Source of the DNA: an uncultured Spirochaetia bacterium
Lineage (GTDB): Bacteria > Spirochaetota > CALGPD01
NCBI GenBank assembly: GCA_937960625.1
Contig: CALGPD010000272.1
Coordinates: 1-42,869, forward strand
Direction of reading: 5' to 3'
DNA length: 42,869 bases
The notes under the pieces are model-generated. The model made no database searches. It saw only the letters and a list, made by a program, of their open reading frames with translations, and was not told where the DNA came from. The translations under genes and the position numbers were made by a program. Shown piece by piece: positions 1 to 7,031 of this stretch; within the stretch, counting starts at the first letter, position 1; the number at the start of each line of letters is the position of its first letter.

Positions 1-1185
1 ACCATTGCCCTATTAAATAAAAATAAAGACGTTTTAATTAACTATAAATATTTAATCAAACAAGGTTTATTGTCTGAAGAAGTTATCGAAGAACTTATTA
101 ATATTGAATTGGAAATTAATTCTCCAGACGGTGGAGTCGCGGCATACATATTTCACACGAATGAACATGTATATGCGGAAAAAATTCAACCTGAAATGAT
201 TGTAACGCCAATAACTAAAAGGATTTATGAATTAACTAAAATTAAATCTAATTTGTTAATACCCTTAGAGGTTTCCGGACAGACTATAGGATTAATAGGA
301 TTTCCTTCATATACTGACTTTCTTAAGCTCACTGAGGAAGATATTCAAGAGATTAAAAACATGGTTAAATATGTTTCGATAGCTGTTTCCAGCAGTTTTT
401 TTTCTCATGAGTTAAAGGAGAAAAATATAGTACTGGAACATCAAGCTGAAATAATTAGAAGGGATCTAGCTCTTGCAAGAAAAATTCAGACAAACTTACT
501 TCCAAAAAATAATCCTGAAATTGATAATTTTACCTTATCAACTTATTATCAGCCTATGTATGATATTGGCGGCGACTATTATGATTTTTTTGTATCGCGT
601 TATAATGCAAAGCAGTTTGGAGTTATTCTTACTGATGCATCCGGTCATGGTGTTGCAGCGGCTTTTATAACGAGTATAGTAAAAATGGCTTTTGAATCAA
701 AAGAAGTCCGTCAAATTGCAAATCAACCCGATCTTGTATTAAAATATATTAATAATAAAATTCTTGATAAAACGGCGGGAAACTTTGTTACTGTTTTATA
801 TTGTTATTTTGATCAAGAGAACAAGAAAGTAAAACTAGCATGCGGCGGACATCATCCTTTAATTTTAATAAGAAACAAAGAGCTTATACAAATTCGCCCG
901 AAGGGTCAAATAATGGGTGTCTTTCAAAAAGTTGATTATGAAGTTCAAGAAATCCAACTTCAACCTAAAGACAGGTTTTTTCTATATACTGACGGCCTAA
1001 CTGAAGCGTTCAATAAAAATTTCGAGGATTTTGAAGAAAAAGCTTTTTCAGTTCTTAAAAACTACACAGATTTAAGCACAAAATTATTACTTGATAAAAT
1101 GCTAAAATCTTTGAATGATCACGTTGGAAATGTAGAAACTTATGAAGATGATATTGCTATAATAATAATTGATTATAAAAAATAA
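1..1185 (+). CDS. SpoIIE/RsbU-type serine phosphatase, 5' end cut by window
   Basis: The reading frame is open from the first base, so the true start lies outside the window; an internal TTG at 70 is not needed as a start. About the first 110 visible residues look like the end of a GAF-type sensor domain. A short helical linker with the typical LARKIQTNLLP motif follows, and then a PP2C-like SpoIIE domain with the metal-binding signatures DIGGDYYDFF, DASGHGVAAA and FLYTDGLTEA. The family dephosphorylates anti-sigma-antagonist proteins in partner-switching pathways. No partner (STAS protein or anti-sigma kinase) is visible here, so the output is unknown. The gene is followed by a convergent leuB. 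The family assignment is firm; the pathway is inference. Confidence 0.9.
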   Translation, partial: TIALLNKNKDVLINYKYLIKQGLLSEEVIEELINIELEINSPDGGVAAYIFHTNEHVYAEKIQPEMIVTPITKRIYELTKIKSNLLIPLEVSGQTIGLIGFPSYTDFLKLTEEDIQEIKNMVKYVSIAVSSSFFSHELKEKNIVLEHQAEIIRRDLALARKIQTNLLPKNNPEIDNFTLSTYYQPMYDIGGDYYDFFVSRYNAKQFGVILTDASGHGVAAAFITSIVKMAFESKEVRQIANQPDLVLKYINNKILDKTAGNFVTVLYCYFDQENKKVKLACGGHHPLILIRNKELIQIRPKGQIMGVFQKVDYEVQEIQLQPKDRFFLYTDGLTEAFNKNFEDFEEKAFSVLKNYTDLSTKLLLDKMLKSLNDHVGNVETYEDDIAIIIIDYKK

Positions 1186-1275
1186 CAGCCGTTCAAATTT
1201 TGGATGAGAGACTATTATAATGGTTTGAAAAATTTATATAAACATACATCTCTTTATCAAGTTTTTTTCAATAAT

Positions 1276-1310
1276 AAAAAGGGGCTGTCCCGCAATTCCG
1301 GTACAGCCCC
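1276..1310 (-). terminator. Intrinsic terminator of leuB
   Basis: A perfect 8-bp stem, GGGGCTGT (1281-1288) with ACAGCCCC (1303-1310), is followed on the minus strand by TTTTT (1276-1280). It lies 20 bases past the leuB stop and could also slow readthrough from the convergent phosphatase gene. Confidence 0.85.
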
Positions 1311-1329
1311 TGAATATGTGTATTTATAT

Positions 1330-2382
1330 TTAAACAACGGTTTTAGCAACTAAATCGCCAATTTCCGTTGTTGAATAACCCATTTTACCCGCGCTCATGG
1401 AAGCCATTTTCTGCATAACTTCAACCATGGCTTTTTCAACTTTATTTGCTGCATCAGATTCTCCAAGAAAATCAAGCATCATTGCTCCCGCACCAATTGC
1501 GGCCAAGGGATTAATAACGTTTTTTCCTGTATATTTAGGAGCAGAACCTCCAATAGGTTCAAACATGGAAACTGAATCAGGGTTGATATTTCCCCCGGCA
1601 GCTATTCCCATGCCTCCCTGAATCATAGCTCCAAGATCGGTAATAATATCACCGAACATGTTGTCCGTCACAATAACATCAAACCACTCGGGATTTTTAA
1701 CAAACCACATACACGCTGCATCTATATGAACGTAATCTCTTTTAATATCCGGATAATCTTTTTTTCCTATTTCATGAAAAGCTCTTTCCCATAAATCAAA
1801 CGCATAAGTTAATACATTTGTTTTACCGCAAAGAGTGAGTGTTTTTTCTTTATTCCGTTTTTTAGTATATTCGAACGCGTACCTTAAGCAGCGCTCAACA
1901 CCTTTTCTGGTATTTACCGAAGACTGTATAGCCACTTCATCAGGAGTGTCTTTTTTCATAACTCCTCCCGTCCCTGTATAAATACCTTCAGTATTTTCTC
2001 TAACTACAACGAAATCTATATGTTCCGGGCCTTTATTTTTCAACGGGCAATCCACATTTGGGTATAATTTTATAGGCCTCAAATTGATATATAAATCAAG
2101 CGCAAATCTTAAATGTAATAAAATACCTTTTTCCAAAATTCCGGGTTTAACATCCGGATGGCCGATTGCGCCTAAATATATAGCATCAAATTTTTTTAAA
2201 TCTTCAACTGCTGTTTCAGGAAGAACTTCTCCTGTTTTTAAATAGTTTTCTCCACCAAAATTAAAATGTGTAAACTCAAGTTTAATATTATTTGCTTTAG
2301 AAACAGCATCCAGAACTTTCATGCCTTCAGCAATAACTTCAGGCCCTGTACCGTCTCCACCAATAACTGCGATTTTATGCAT
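1330..2382 (-). CDS. leuB: 3-isopropylmalate dehydrogenase
   Basis: Oxidises and decarboxylates 3-isopropylmalate to 2-oxoisocaproate with NAD, the third step of leucine synthesis. Visible signatures are GDGTGPEV at the N-terminus, VRENTEG in the substrate region, the metal-binding VTDNMFGDIITD and the C-terminal FEPIGGSAPKYTGKN. The sequence resembles the LeuB-like branch that carries FGGENYLKTGE rather than the classical enterobacterial type. The ATG at 2382 is chosen because GGGAGAAG sits four bases before it and the protein then begins MHKIAVIGGDG; the open frame continues 19 codons upstream without family similarity. ilvC on the same strand 1.2 kb away fits a branched-chain amino acid role, but no other leu gene is adjacent. 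A related isocitrate or tartrate dehydrogenase activity cannot be excluded from sequence alone. Confidence 0.9.
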   Translation of the reverse strand: MHKIAVIGGDGTGPEVIAEGMKVLDAVSKANNIKLEFTHFNFGGENYLKTGEVLPETAVEDLKKFDAIYLGAIGHPDVKPGILEKGILLHLRFALDLYINLRPIKLYPNVDCPLKNKGPEHIDFVVVRENTEGIYTGTGGVMKKDTPDEVAIQSSVNTRKGVERCLRYAFEYTKKRNKEKTLTLCGKTNVLTYAFDLWERAFHEIGKKDYPDIKRDYVHIDAACMWFVKNPEWFDVIVTDNMFGDIITDLGAMIQGGMGIAAGGNINPDSVSMFEPIGGSAPKYTGKNVINPLAAIGAGAMMLDFLGESDAANKVEKAMVEVMQKMASMSAGKMGYSTTEIGDLVAKTVV

Positions 2383-2521
2383 AATTCTTCTCCCGACAAA
2401 AAGTAAAAAAATGTTAGTTAAATAAATCATGTGAGTCAAATTTATTCGCCGCTTTAATATATTTTTCTTGGTTGTTGTTTTGGTTTTATTAATTTTGGAA
2501 ATGCAAATTATAATTATTTAA

Positions 2522-2677
2522 CTATTCACCTAACCTACTTTTGTATTTATTAATTAAATTTTTAAGTTTCCGGGCGAACTTAGTTTCATGCATTTTTAAT
2601 GCTTCTTGATAATATTTTTTTAAAGTAAAAAAGTATCTATAATTATTAATTTTATTCATATTTAGTGCTTTTTTCAT
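2522..2677 (-). CDS. Possible small basic protein, unknown
   Basis: A 51-codon frame from ATG 2677 (also open from a TTG at 2740) gives a lysine-rich, probably helical peptide ending KNLINKYKSRLGE. The composition is protein-like rather than random AT-rich translation, but there is no convincing ribosome-binding site and I recognise no family. Treat as a weak call. Confidence 0.25.
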   Translation of the reverse strand: MKKALNMNKINNYRYFFTLKKYYQEALKMHETKFARKLKNLINKYKSRLGE

Positions 2678-3241
2678 AGTATTGATATTAACTGCAAATA
2701 ATGTACCAATAAAATTTAATTTTATTAAAAAAATATACAATTAATGATTGACAAAAATAAATATATTAATATAATTACACACAAGCATGGACACTTTGAA
2801 TTATGTAATATCTAATTATTTATTGACATTTAAAATTTATTTACTGTTACTGTGTTCTAATACCAAACAGGGAATAATCATAAAGTTTTTATACATAAAA
2901 AAATAATGGGTAAATTTTACTGCATTTATGTAGTAGATTTCAAATAATAAAATTATAGTAAATATTTTAAATATATTACTATTTTTTTATGCATAAACTT
3001 GTTATTTTTTAAATAATTATTATTTTTTGTTTGTTAGAAATCAAGGAAGTTTACAAGAGTTTTTTGTAATTTTTATAAAATTGTGAACATTGAAGAAAAA
3101 AAATAGAAATTAATATTATTTTAAGAAAAAAAAAACGTATAATTATTGCATAATTGTAACATCTTTTGTAAATTATCTTTGACTGAAACATAGCAAAATG
3201 AGCAAATTTATTTAAATTAGTTTAACTAGCAGGATTGTAAA
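2678..3241. other. AT-rich intergenic spacer
   Basis: No credible gene is seen between the possible small ORF and the XRE gene. The stretch is extremely AT-rich with many homopolymer runs. Its only clear structure is the inverted repeat at 2883-3000, listed separately. The XRE gene has AGGA followed by seven bases and the ATG at its end. Confidence 0.6.
2883..3000. repeat. Imperfect inverted repeat, about 24-bp arms
   Basis: The left arm starting AAGTTTTTATACATAAAAAA (2883) is matched by the reverse complement of the right arm ending TTTTTTATGCATAAACTT (3000). About 70 bp of AT-rich DNA lie between. It could be a small miniature element or a cruciform or RNA hairpin. No coding potential was seen inside. 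Confidence 0.45.
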
Positions 3242-3547
3242 ATGAGTAAAGAAAAAATAAAAAAATTCTGGGAAAATGATGAGTTCTTCATCAAACACAT
3301 TAAGTATTTGACAAACATTATTGTTCAAGTCAGAAACGATGCTGATCTTACACAAAGCACTTTAGCTGAAATAACGGGATTAAAGCAGCAGCAAATTTCA
3401 AAGTTTGAAAACGGTTTATCAAACTGGAGTCTTAAAACTTTCTTTAAAGTATTAAAAGCTCTTAACCTAACTTTGAAACTAGAAAGAATAAGCGATGGGC
3501 AGGAAAACCCCGCTTTAAATGAAACGGGGTTCTACTCTATTGATTAA
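3242..3547 (+). CDS. XRE-family helix-turn-helix regulator
   Basis: A 101-residue protein whose centre (about residues 25-80) matches the Cro/C1-type helix-turn-helix: QVRNDADLTQSTLAEITGL, then QQQISKFENG as the recognition helix region. The layout resembles the antitoxin subunit of HigBA/HipBA-like modules, with a 25-residue N-terminal extension that could contact a partner. No toxin-like ORF lies on either side, so it is either a solitary regulator or an orphan antitoxin. It is convergent with ilvC, with only three bases between the stops, and its last codons contain the ilvC terminator hairpin. The target is unknown. Confidence 0.8.
   Translation: MSKEKIKKFWENDEFFIKHIKYLTNIIVQVRNDADLTQSTLAEITGLKQQQISKFENGLSNWSLKTFFKVLKALNLTLKLERISDGQENPALNETGFYSID
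3504..3531 (-). terminator. ilvC terminator embedded in the XRE gene
   Basis: AACCCCG (3506-3512) pairs with CGGGGTT (3525-3531). On the minus strand the stem is followed by TTTT, so it should end ilvC transcripts about 20 bases past the ilvC stop while lying inside the coding end of the convergent XRE gene. Confidence 0.65.
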
Positions 3548-3550
3548 AGA

Positions 3551-4573
3551 TTAATTTTTGTCTTTATCAACGAGTTTATCCTTTTTAATCCAAGGCATCA
3601 TTTCACGTAATTTAGCTCCAACTTCCTCTATAGGATGTTCGGCGCTAATTCTACGTTTTGCCTTAAGTACAGGTTGATTAGCTTGATTCTCAAGAATAAA
3701 CTCTCGCGCGAATTCTCCATTTTGGATTTCGCATAATATTTTATGCATTTCTTCTTTGGTTTCTTCGGTTATAATGCGAGGGCCTCTTGAAAAATCACCG
3801 TATTCAGCAGTGTCTGATATGGAATAGCGCATATTGGCAATTCCGCCTTCATAAAGAAGGTCCACTATTAGTTTTGTCTCATGCAGGCATTCAAAGTAAG
3901 CCATTTCCGGTGCGTAACCTGCTTCAACAAGTGTTTCAAAACCGGCTTGAATTAATGCAGTTAAGCCACCGCATAAAACAACCTGTTCACCGAATAAATC
4001 CGTTTCTGTTTCTTCTTTAAATGTTGTTTCAATTACTCCGGCTCTTGCGCCGCCAATTCCTTTAGCATAAGCTAAAGCAATTTCTTTTGCGTTACCCGTA
4101 GCATCTTGATTTACAGCGATTAAACAAGGAACTCCGCCGCCGTTTACATACTCTCTTCTAACAGTATGTCCAGGGCCTTTTGGCGCGCACATACAAACAT
4201 TTACGTTTTTTGGCGGTTCAATTTGATTGTAGTGTATATTAAAACCATGCGCAAAGAAGATTGATGCACCTTCTTTAAGATTATCCTTAACATCGTTTAA
4301 ATATACTGCCCGCTGATACTGGTCAGGAACCAACATCATTATTAAGTCAGCATCTTTAGTCGCCTCTTTAGCGCTTAAAGTATTAAAACCGGCTTTTTTT
4401 GCTTTGTCAAAATTATCGGAATTTTCAAGTTCGCCTATTGTTACTTCAATTCCGCTATCCTTTAAATTTTGAGCATGAGCATGGCCCTGTGATCCGTAGC
4501 CAATTATAACGACTTTTTTACCTTTTAAAAGCCCTAAATCAGCATCCTTATCATAATAAATATTTAAAGCCAT
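3551..4573 (-). CDS. ilvC: Ketol-acid reductoisomerase, class I
   Basis: Converts 2-acetolactate or 2-aceto-2-hydroxybutyrate to the dihydroxy acids of valine and isoleucine synthesis. The 340 residues fit the short class I enzyme. An N-terminal Rossmann fold with GYGSQGHAHAQNL is followed by the all-alpha catalytic domain with TDLFGEQVVL and YFECLHETKLIVDLL, which carry the two-magnesium ligands. The cofactor loop reads GELENSDN (residues 47-54); compared with the common loop GLRxGSxS it lacks the arginine and the last serine that bind the NADPH phosphate and instead has acidic residues. ATG 4573 has TAGGAG upstream. A promoter overlapping an 18-bp palindrome lies just upstream. The enzyme call is firm; altered cofactor preference is inference. 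Confidence 0.95.
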   Translation of the reverse strand: MALNIYYDKDADLGLLKGKKVVIIGYGSQGHAHAQNLKDSGIEVTIGELENSDNFDKAKKAGFNTLSAKEATKDADLIMMLVPDQYQRAVYLNDVKDNLKEGASIFFAHGFNIHYNQIEPPKNVNVCMCAPKGPGHTVRREYVNGGGVPCLIAVNQDATGNAKEIALAYAKGIGGARAGVIETTFKEETETDLFGEQVVLCGGLTALIQAGFETLVEAGYAPEMAYFECLHETKLIVDLLYEGGIANMRYSISDTAEYGDFSRGPRIITEETKEEMHKILCEIQNGEFAREFILENQANQPVLKAKRRISAEHPIEEVGAKLREMMPWIKKDKLVDKDKN

Positions 4574-4602
4574 ATTGTTCTCCTATATGTATTGTGAATT
4601 AT

Positions 4603-4635
4603 TGATTAATATATTAATCACCACACAAAAATCAA
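4603..4635 (-). promoter_or_regulatory. ilvC promoter with 18-bp palindromic operator
   Basis: On the minus strand TTGATT (4630-4635), 16 bases, then TATATT (4608-4613). The -10 lies inside the perfect palindrome TGATTAATATATTAATCA (4603-4620), an obvious candidate site for a dimeric regulator. The predicted leader is about 27 nt, ending in the AGGAG of ilvC. Confidence 0.55.
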
Positions 4636-4838
4636 ATTTTTTTTTATTTAATAGTCATTAGTTTCACAAAACATGAACAAATTTATTTATATCATAAAAT
4701 ATTACATATTTATCAAAATATTTTAGATGAATATATATACTCCAACAATGGCAAAATTTTTTATTTTCCTTAATCTTCACCCAAAACATGATAATTTTTC
4801 TAATTTCTATAACTTTTTTTAAATTAACCAAATTATGC

Positions 4839-4865
4839 TAAGGTAAAATTTAATCTCCCCGATAT
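4839..4865 (+). promoter_or_regulatory. Sigma-28 (FliA/SigD)-like flagellin promoter
   Basis: TAAG (4839-4842), exactly 15 bases, then CCCGATAT (4858-4865). This is close to the flagellar sigma-28 consensus TAAA-N15-GCCGATAA and contains the CCGATAT form of the Bacillus SigD -10. It lies about 90 bp before flaB and predicts an 80-nt leader. Confidence 0.6.
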
Positions 4866-4897
4866 AGTTTATAGTAAATTTTACTCTAAAATTTGAT

Positions 4898-4945
4898 GCA
4901 CACGGAAGTGCTTAATAATCAAGGAAGTAGTAAATTATTTCGGAG
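4898..4945 (+). promoter_or_regulatory. CsrA-type binding hairpin in flaB leader
   Basis: GCAC (4898-4901), loop ACGGAA, GTGC (4908-4911) is a textbook CsrA site: ANGGA in a hexaloop on a GC-rich stem. A second AAGGA follows at 4921-4925, and the flaB Shine-Dalgarno CGGAG (4941-4945) supplies a third GGA. Published work reports CsrA control of flagellin translation in Bacillus (hag) and Borrelia (flaB); the role here is inferred from the sequence. Confidence 0.55.
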
Positions 4946-4953
4946 AATGTAAA

Positions 4954-5829
4954 ATGATTATTAATCACAACCTTAGTGCAATCTATGCCAACAGAATATT
5001 AAAATTCAATACATGGGAACTCGATGACTCTATGGAAAAACTGTCATCCGGTATGCGTATTAACAGAGCCGGTGATGATGCTTCGGGTTTAGCTGTATCT
5101 GAAAAGATGAGAGCGCAAATACGCGGGCTTAGACAGGCAGAGCGTAATGTAGAAGACGGAATTTCTTTAATTCAAACTGCTGAAGGTTATCTTGATGAAA
5201 TTAACCAGTTACTGCAAAGGCTAAGAGAATTAAGTATACAATCTGCAAACGGTATATATTCAACCGAAGATAGAATGCAAATTCAGGTTGAGGTTTCAGC
5301 ATTAATTGATGAAATTGACAGGGTTGCAAGCCATGCTCAATTCAACGGTTTTAATATATTAACCGGACGTTTTGCAAGGGGAACCGAAACACAGCTTCCT
5401 GTTTCTTCAATGTGGTTTCACCTTGGCGCTAATATGGACCAAAGAGAACGAATATATATAGGAACTATGAACTCTCAAGGGCTTAAACTTAAAAATCCCG
5501 TTGGGCCGCCGCACGCTGCAACGTTTATATCCATATCGACTCAGGATAAAGCCAATAAAGCAATTGGTAGAATTGACAGGGCGTTAACAATTGTAAATAA
5601 ACAAAGAGCCGACCTTGGAGCTTATCAAAACAGGCTTGAATACGCTGCTAAAGGCTTATTAATCGGATATGAAAACTTACAGTCTGCTGAATCACGTATC
5701 AGGGATACTGATATGGCTGAGACAATGGTTGAATACACTAAGAATAATATTCTTATTCAGGCAGGTACTTCCATGCTGTCTCAAGCTAACCAGAAATCCC
5801 AGGTGGTATTGCAGTTATTAAGGCAGTAA
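4954..5829 (+). CDS. flaB: Periplasmic flagellar filament core protein FlaB
   Basis: Structural flagellin of the spirochaete periplasmic flagellum. The 291 residues contain the conserved D0/D1 N-terminus (MIINHNLSAI, then KLSSGMRINRAGDDASGLAV), a very short middle, and the C-terminal D1/D0 helices ending SESRIRDTDMAETMVEY and NQKSQVVLQLLRQ. The inner segment with SSMWFHLGANMDQRERIYI is typical of spirochaete FlaB. CGGAG lies eight bases before the ATG. The gene stands alone, with its own sigma-28-like promoter and CsrA-type leader hairpin. No other flagellar structural gene is in the window, so further flaB copies elsewhere are likely. Confidence 0.95.
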   Translation: MIINHNLSAIYANRILKFNTWELDDSMEKLSSGMRINRAGDDASGLAVSEKMRAQIRGLRQAERNVEDGISLIQTAEGYLDEINQLLQRLRELSIQSANGIYSTEDRMQIQVEVSALIDEIDRVASHAQFNGFNILTGRFARGTETQLPVSSMWFHLGANMDQRERIYIGTMNSQGLKLKNPVGPPHAATFISISTQDKANKAIGRIDRALTIVNKQRADLGAYQNRLEYAAKGLLIGYENLQSAESRIRDTDMAETMVEYTKNNILIQAGTSMLSQANQKSQVVLQLLRQ

Positions 5830-5983
5830 TTTGAATATATTCTCATTTTATATCCACTTATTGAAACCTTAAAAGTTCACTAAAACATAATTCAATTAGC
5901 TTATCTCTTCAAAACGAATTTATACCTATTTTTTATAAATTTACTTTTTATTTACATCTTAATATAAACTTAATGATATGGGT

Positions 5984-6012
5984 TTGACCCTATATTTGTT
6001 TGCTTATATTTT
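5984..6012 (+). promoter_or_regulatory. Sigma-70-like promoter of the phasin-like gene
   Basis: TTGACC (5984-5989), 17 bases, TATTTT (6007-6012). The leader then carries a small hairpin (GTGA..TCAC near 6029-6041) between two CACCGGA repeats, before AGGAG and the ATG at 6083. Confidence 0.45.
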
Positions 6013-6082
6013 TAATACACCGGAAAACGTGATTTTATCACTGCACCGGATATTTTAATTAATAATTTTTAGGAGACTAAAC

Positions 6083-6508
6083 ATGGCAGAAACTAAAAAA
6101 GCGCCGGAAACTCAGAAAACAACTTCTACGGCATCAAAAACCACAACCGGTTCAAAAACAAATACCGGCTGGAAAGATCTTGTTGAAAAAACCAGAACAA
6201 ATTACTTAAAAGTAGTTGATTCTCTAACAAAAATTCAACAGGAAACAGAGAAAGTTATTAACTCTGTTATTAAAAAAGGCGCTGACATTAGGGAAGAAAG
6301 CACTAAGCTTATTAAGGAATGGATGGAAAAAGCAAACAAATCCAGAGAAGAATTTCAAAAATCAATTGAAGAGAATTTAAAAAAATCTCTTAACTTAATT
6401 CCAAACATTAAGTCTATTGATTTTCCTTTTAAAAAAGAATTCGAAGAGCTTTCTCAAAACGTTCAGGAGCAAATAAAAAAGGCTTTTGCAATGTTTAAAA
6501 TTAAGTAG
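6083..6508 (+). CDS. Phasin-like amphipathic coiled-coil protein
   Basis: A 141-residue soluble protein. Its first 30 residues are Thr/Lys/Ser-rich and disordered (TTSTASKTTTGSKTNTG). The rest is one long amphipathic helical region, with EKTRTNYLKVVDSLTKIQQE, followed by an acidic/basic helix and a short C-terminal helix ending KKAFAMFKIK. The architecture resembles phasins and apolipoprotein-like proteins that coat granules or membranes, but no diagnostic motif is present and no polyhydroxyalkanoate gene is nearby. It is monocistronic, with a good promoter, AGGAG ribosome site and a strong terminator, which suggests high expression. The function is a guess from composition only. Confidence 0.75.
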   Translation: MAETKKAPETQKTTSTASKTTTGSKTNTGWKDLVEKTRTNYLKVVDSLTKIQQETEKVINSVIKKGADIREESTKLIKEWMEKANKSREEFQKSIEENLKKSLNLIPNIKSIDFPFKKEFEELSQNVQEQIKKAFAMFKIK

Positions 6509-6525
6509 TCTTATTTTCTTTTAAC

Positions 6526-6562
6526 AAGCTGCCTCAAAATCATGTGGCAGCTTTTTTATTTT
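6526..6562 (+). terminator. Intrinsic terminator of the phasin-like gene
   Basis: Perfect 8-bp stem AAGCTGCC (6526-6533) with GGCAGCTT (6546-6553), followed by a run of T with one A. It lies 17 bases past the stop. Confidence 0.9.
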
Positions 6563-6565
6563 TCA

Positions 6566-6594
6566 TTGAAATTGCATATCTAGCTGTGTATAAT
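6566..6594 (+). promoter_or_regulatory. Sigma-70 promoter of small secreted-peptide gene
   Basis: TTGAAA (6566-6571), 17 bases, TATAAT (6589-6594), directly after the preceding terminator. The predicted start is near 6601, giving a leader of about 26 nt for the ATG at 6627. Confidence 0.65.
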
Positions 6595-6626
6595 GCTTGT
6601 TAAAGAAAATAAATTGAAGAATTTAT

Positions 6627-6776
6627 ATGAAAAAATTGGCTGTTTTAGCTTTTACTTTTCTTTTATCCATTTCTATGTTTAATTACTTTACGGGTAATGA
6701 TGATGATGGTTATGTACGGAAGAGAAAACATCACCGGAGACACCATAGACGGCACCATGATGAAAGGCCGGAATAA
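6627..6776 (+). CDS. Small secreted His/Arg-rich peptide (49 aa)
   Basis: This short frame begins MKKLAVLAFTFLLSISM, a clear Sec signal peptide with a basic n-region and a hydrophobic core of about 14 residues. After an acidic patch GNDDDG comes a block of alternating basic and histidine pairs, KHHRRHHRRHHDE. A consensus promoter sits 33 bp upstream and only a weak GAAG ribosome site precedes the ATG. The mature peptide would be about 28 residues and strongly positive, with three HH pairs and four of the motif HR or RH. Binding of metal ions or of anionic surfaces is plausible. No family is recognised, and the promoter, signal peptide and coding-like composition are the reasons for calling it real. 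Confidence 0.6.
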   Translation: MKKLAVLAFTFLLSISMFNYFTGNDDDGYVRKRKHHRRHHRRHHDERPE

Positions 6777-6980
6777 TTCCGGTTGTCCCATAGATATTAT
6801 AAAACTTCTATTAAGGTATAAAAACAGAATATATAGCCTATGTTAAAATTCTATGTATAATAATTGTTTTAGGAGTTATTGCATTAACATTAGCAACGTT
6901 TTCGCAAGTAAGCAAAAAAAACATAAAATAACTCAACATTGATTTTGCTTTTAATAAAATCCGACTTTTACTTATTTTCT

Positions 6981-7009
6981 TTGAATTAAATCCGCTCACT
7001 CGTTATTTT
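6981..7009 (+). promoter_or_regulatory. Probable recJ promoter
   Basis: TTGAAT (6981-6986), 17 bases, TATTTT (7004-7009). It predicts a leader of about 16 nt, without a strong Shine-Dalgarno, before ATG 7032. Confidence 0.45.
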
Positions 7010-7031
7010 ATAAAAAACGAAAGCTAAAATT

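Noticed and set aside
2924..2940. TTATGTAGTA near the XRE gene resembling the inverted repeat before the sigma-54 promoter
   Set aside because: Only one half-site is present and there is no sigma-54 promoter nearby; similarity in AT-rich DNA is likely chance.
3242..3547. Toxin-antitoxin module at the XRE gene
   Set aside because: No toxin-like frame lies upstream or downstream; the downstream neighbour is convergent ilvC.
6815..6931. A 38-codon stretch reading as a membrane-like peptide (ILCIIIVLGVIALTLATFSQ)
   Set aside because: It has no ATG, GTG or TTG start and no ribosome site; possibly the remnant of a small membrane protein, but not supportable as a gene.
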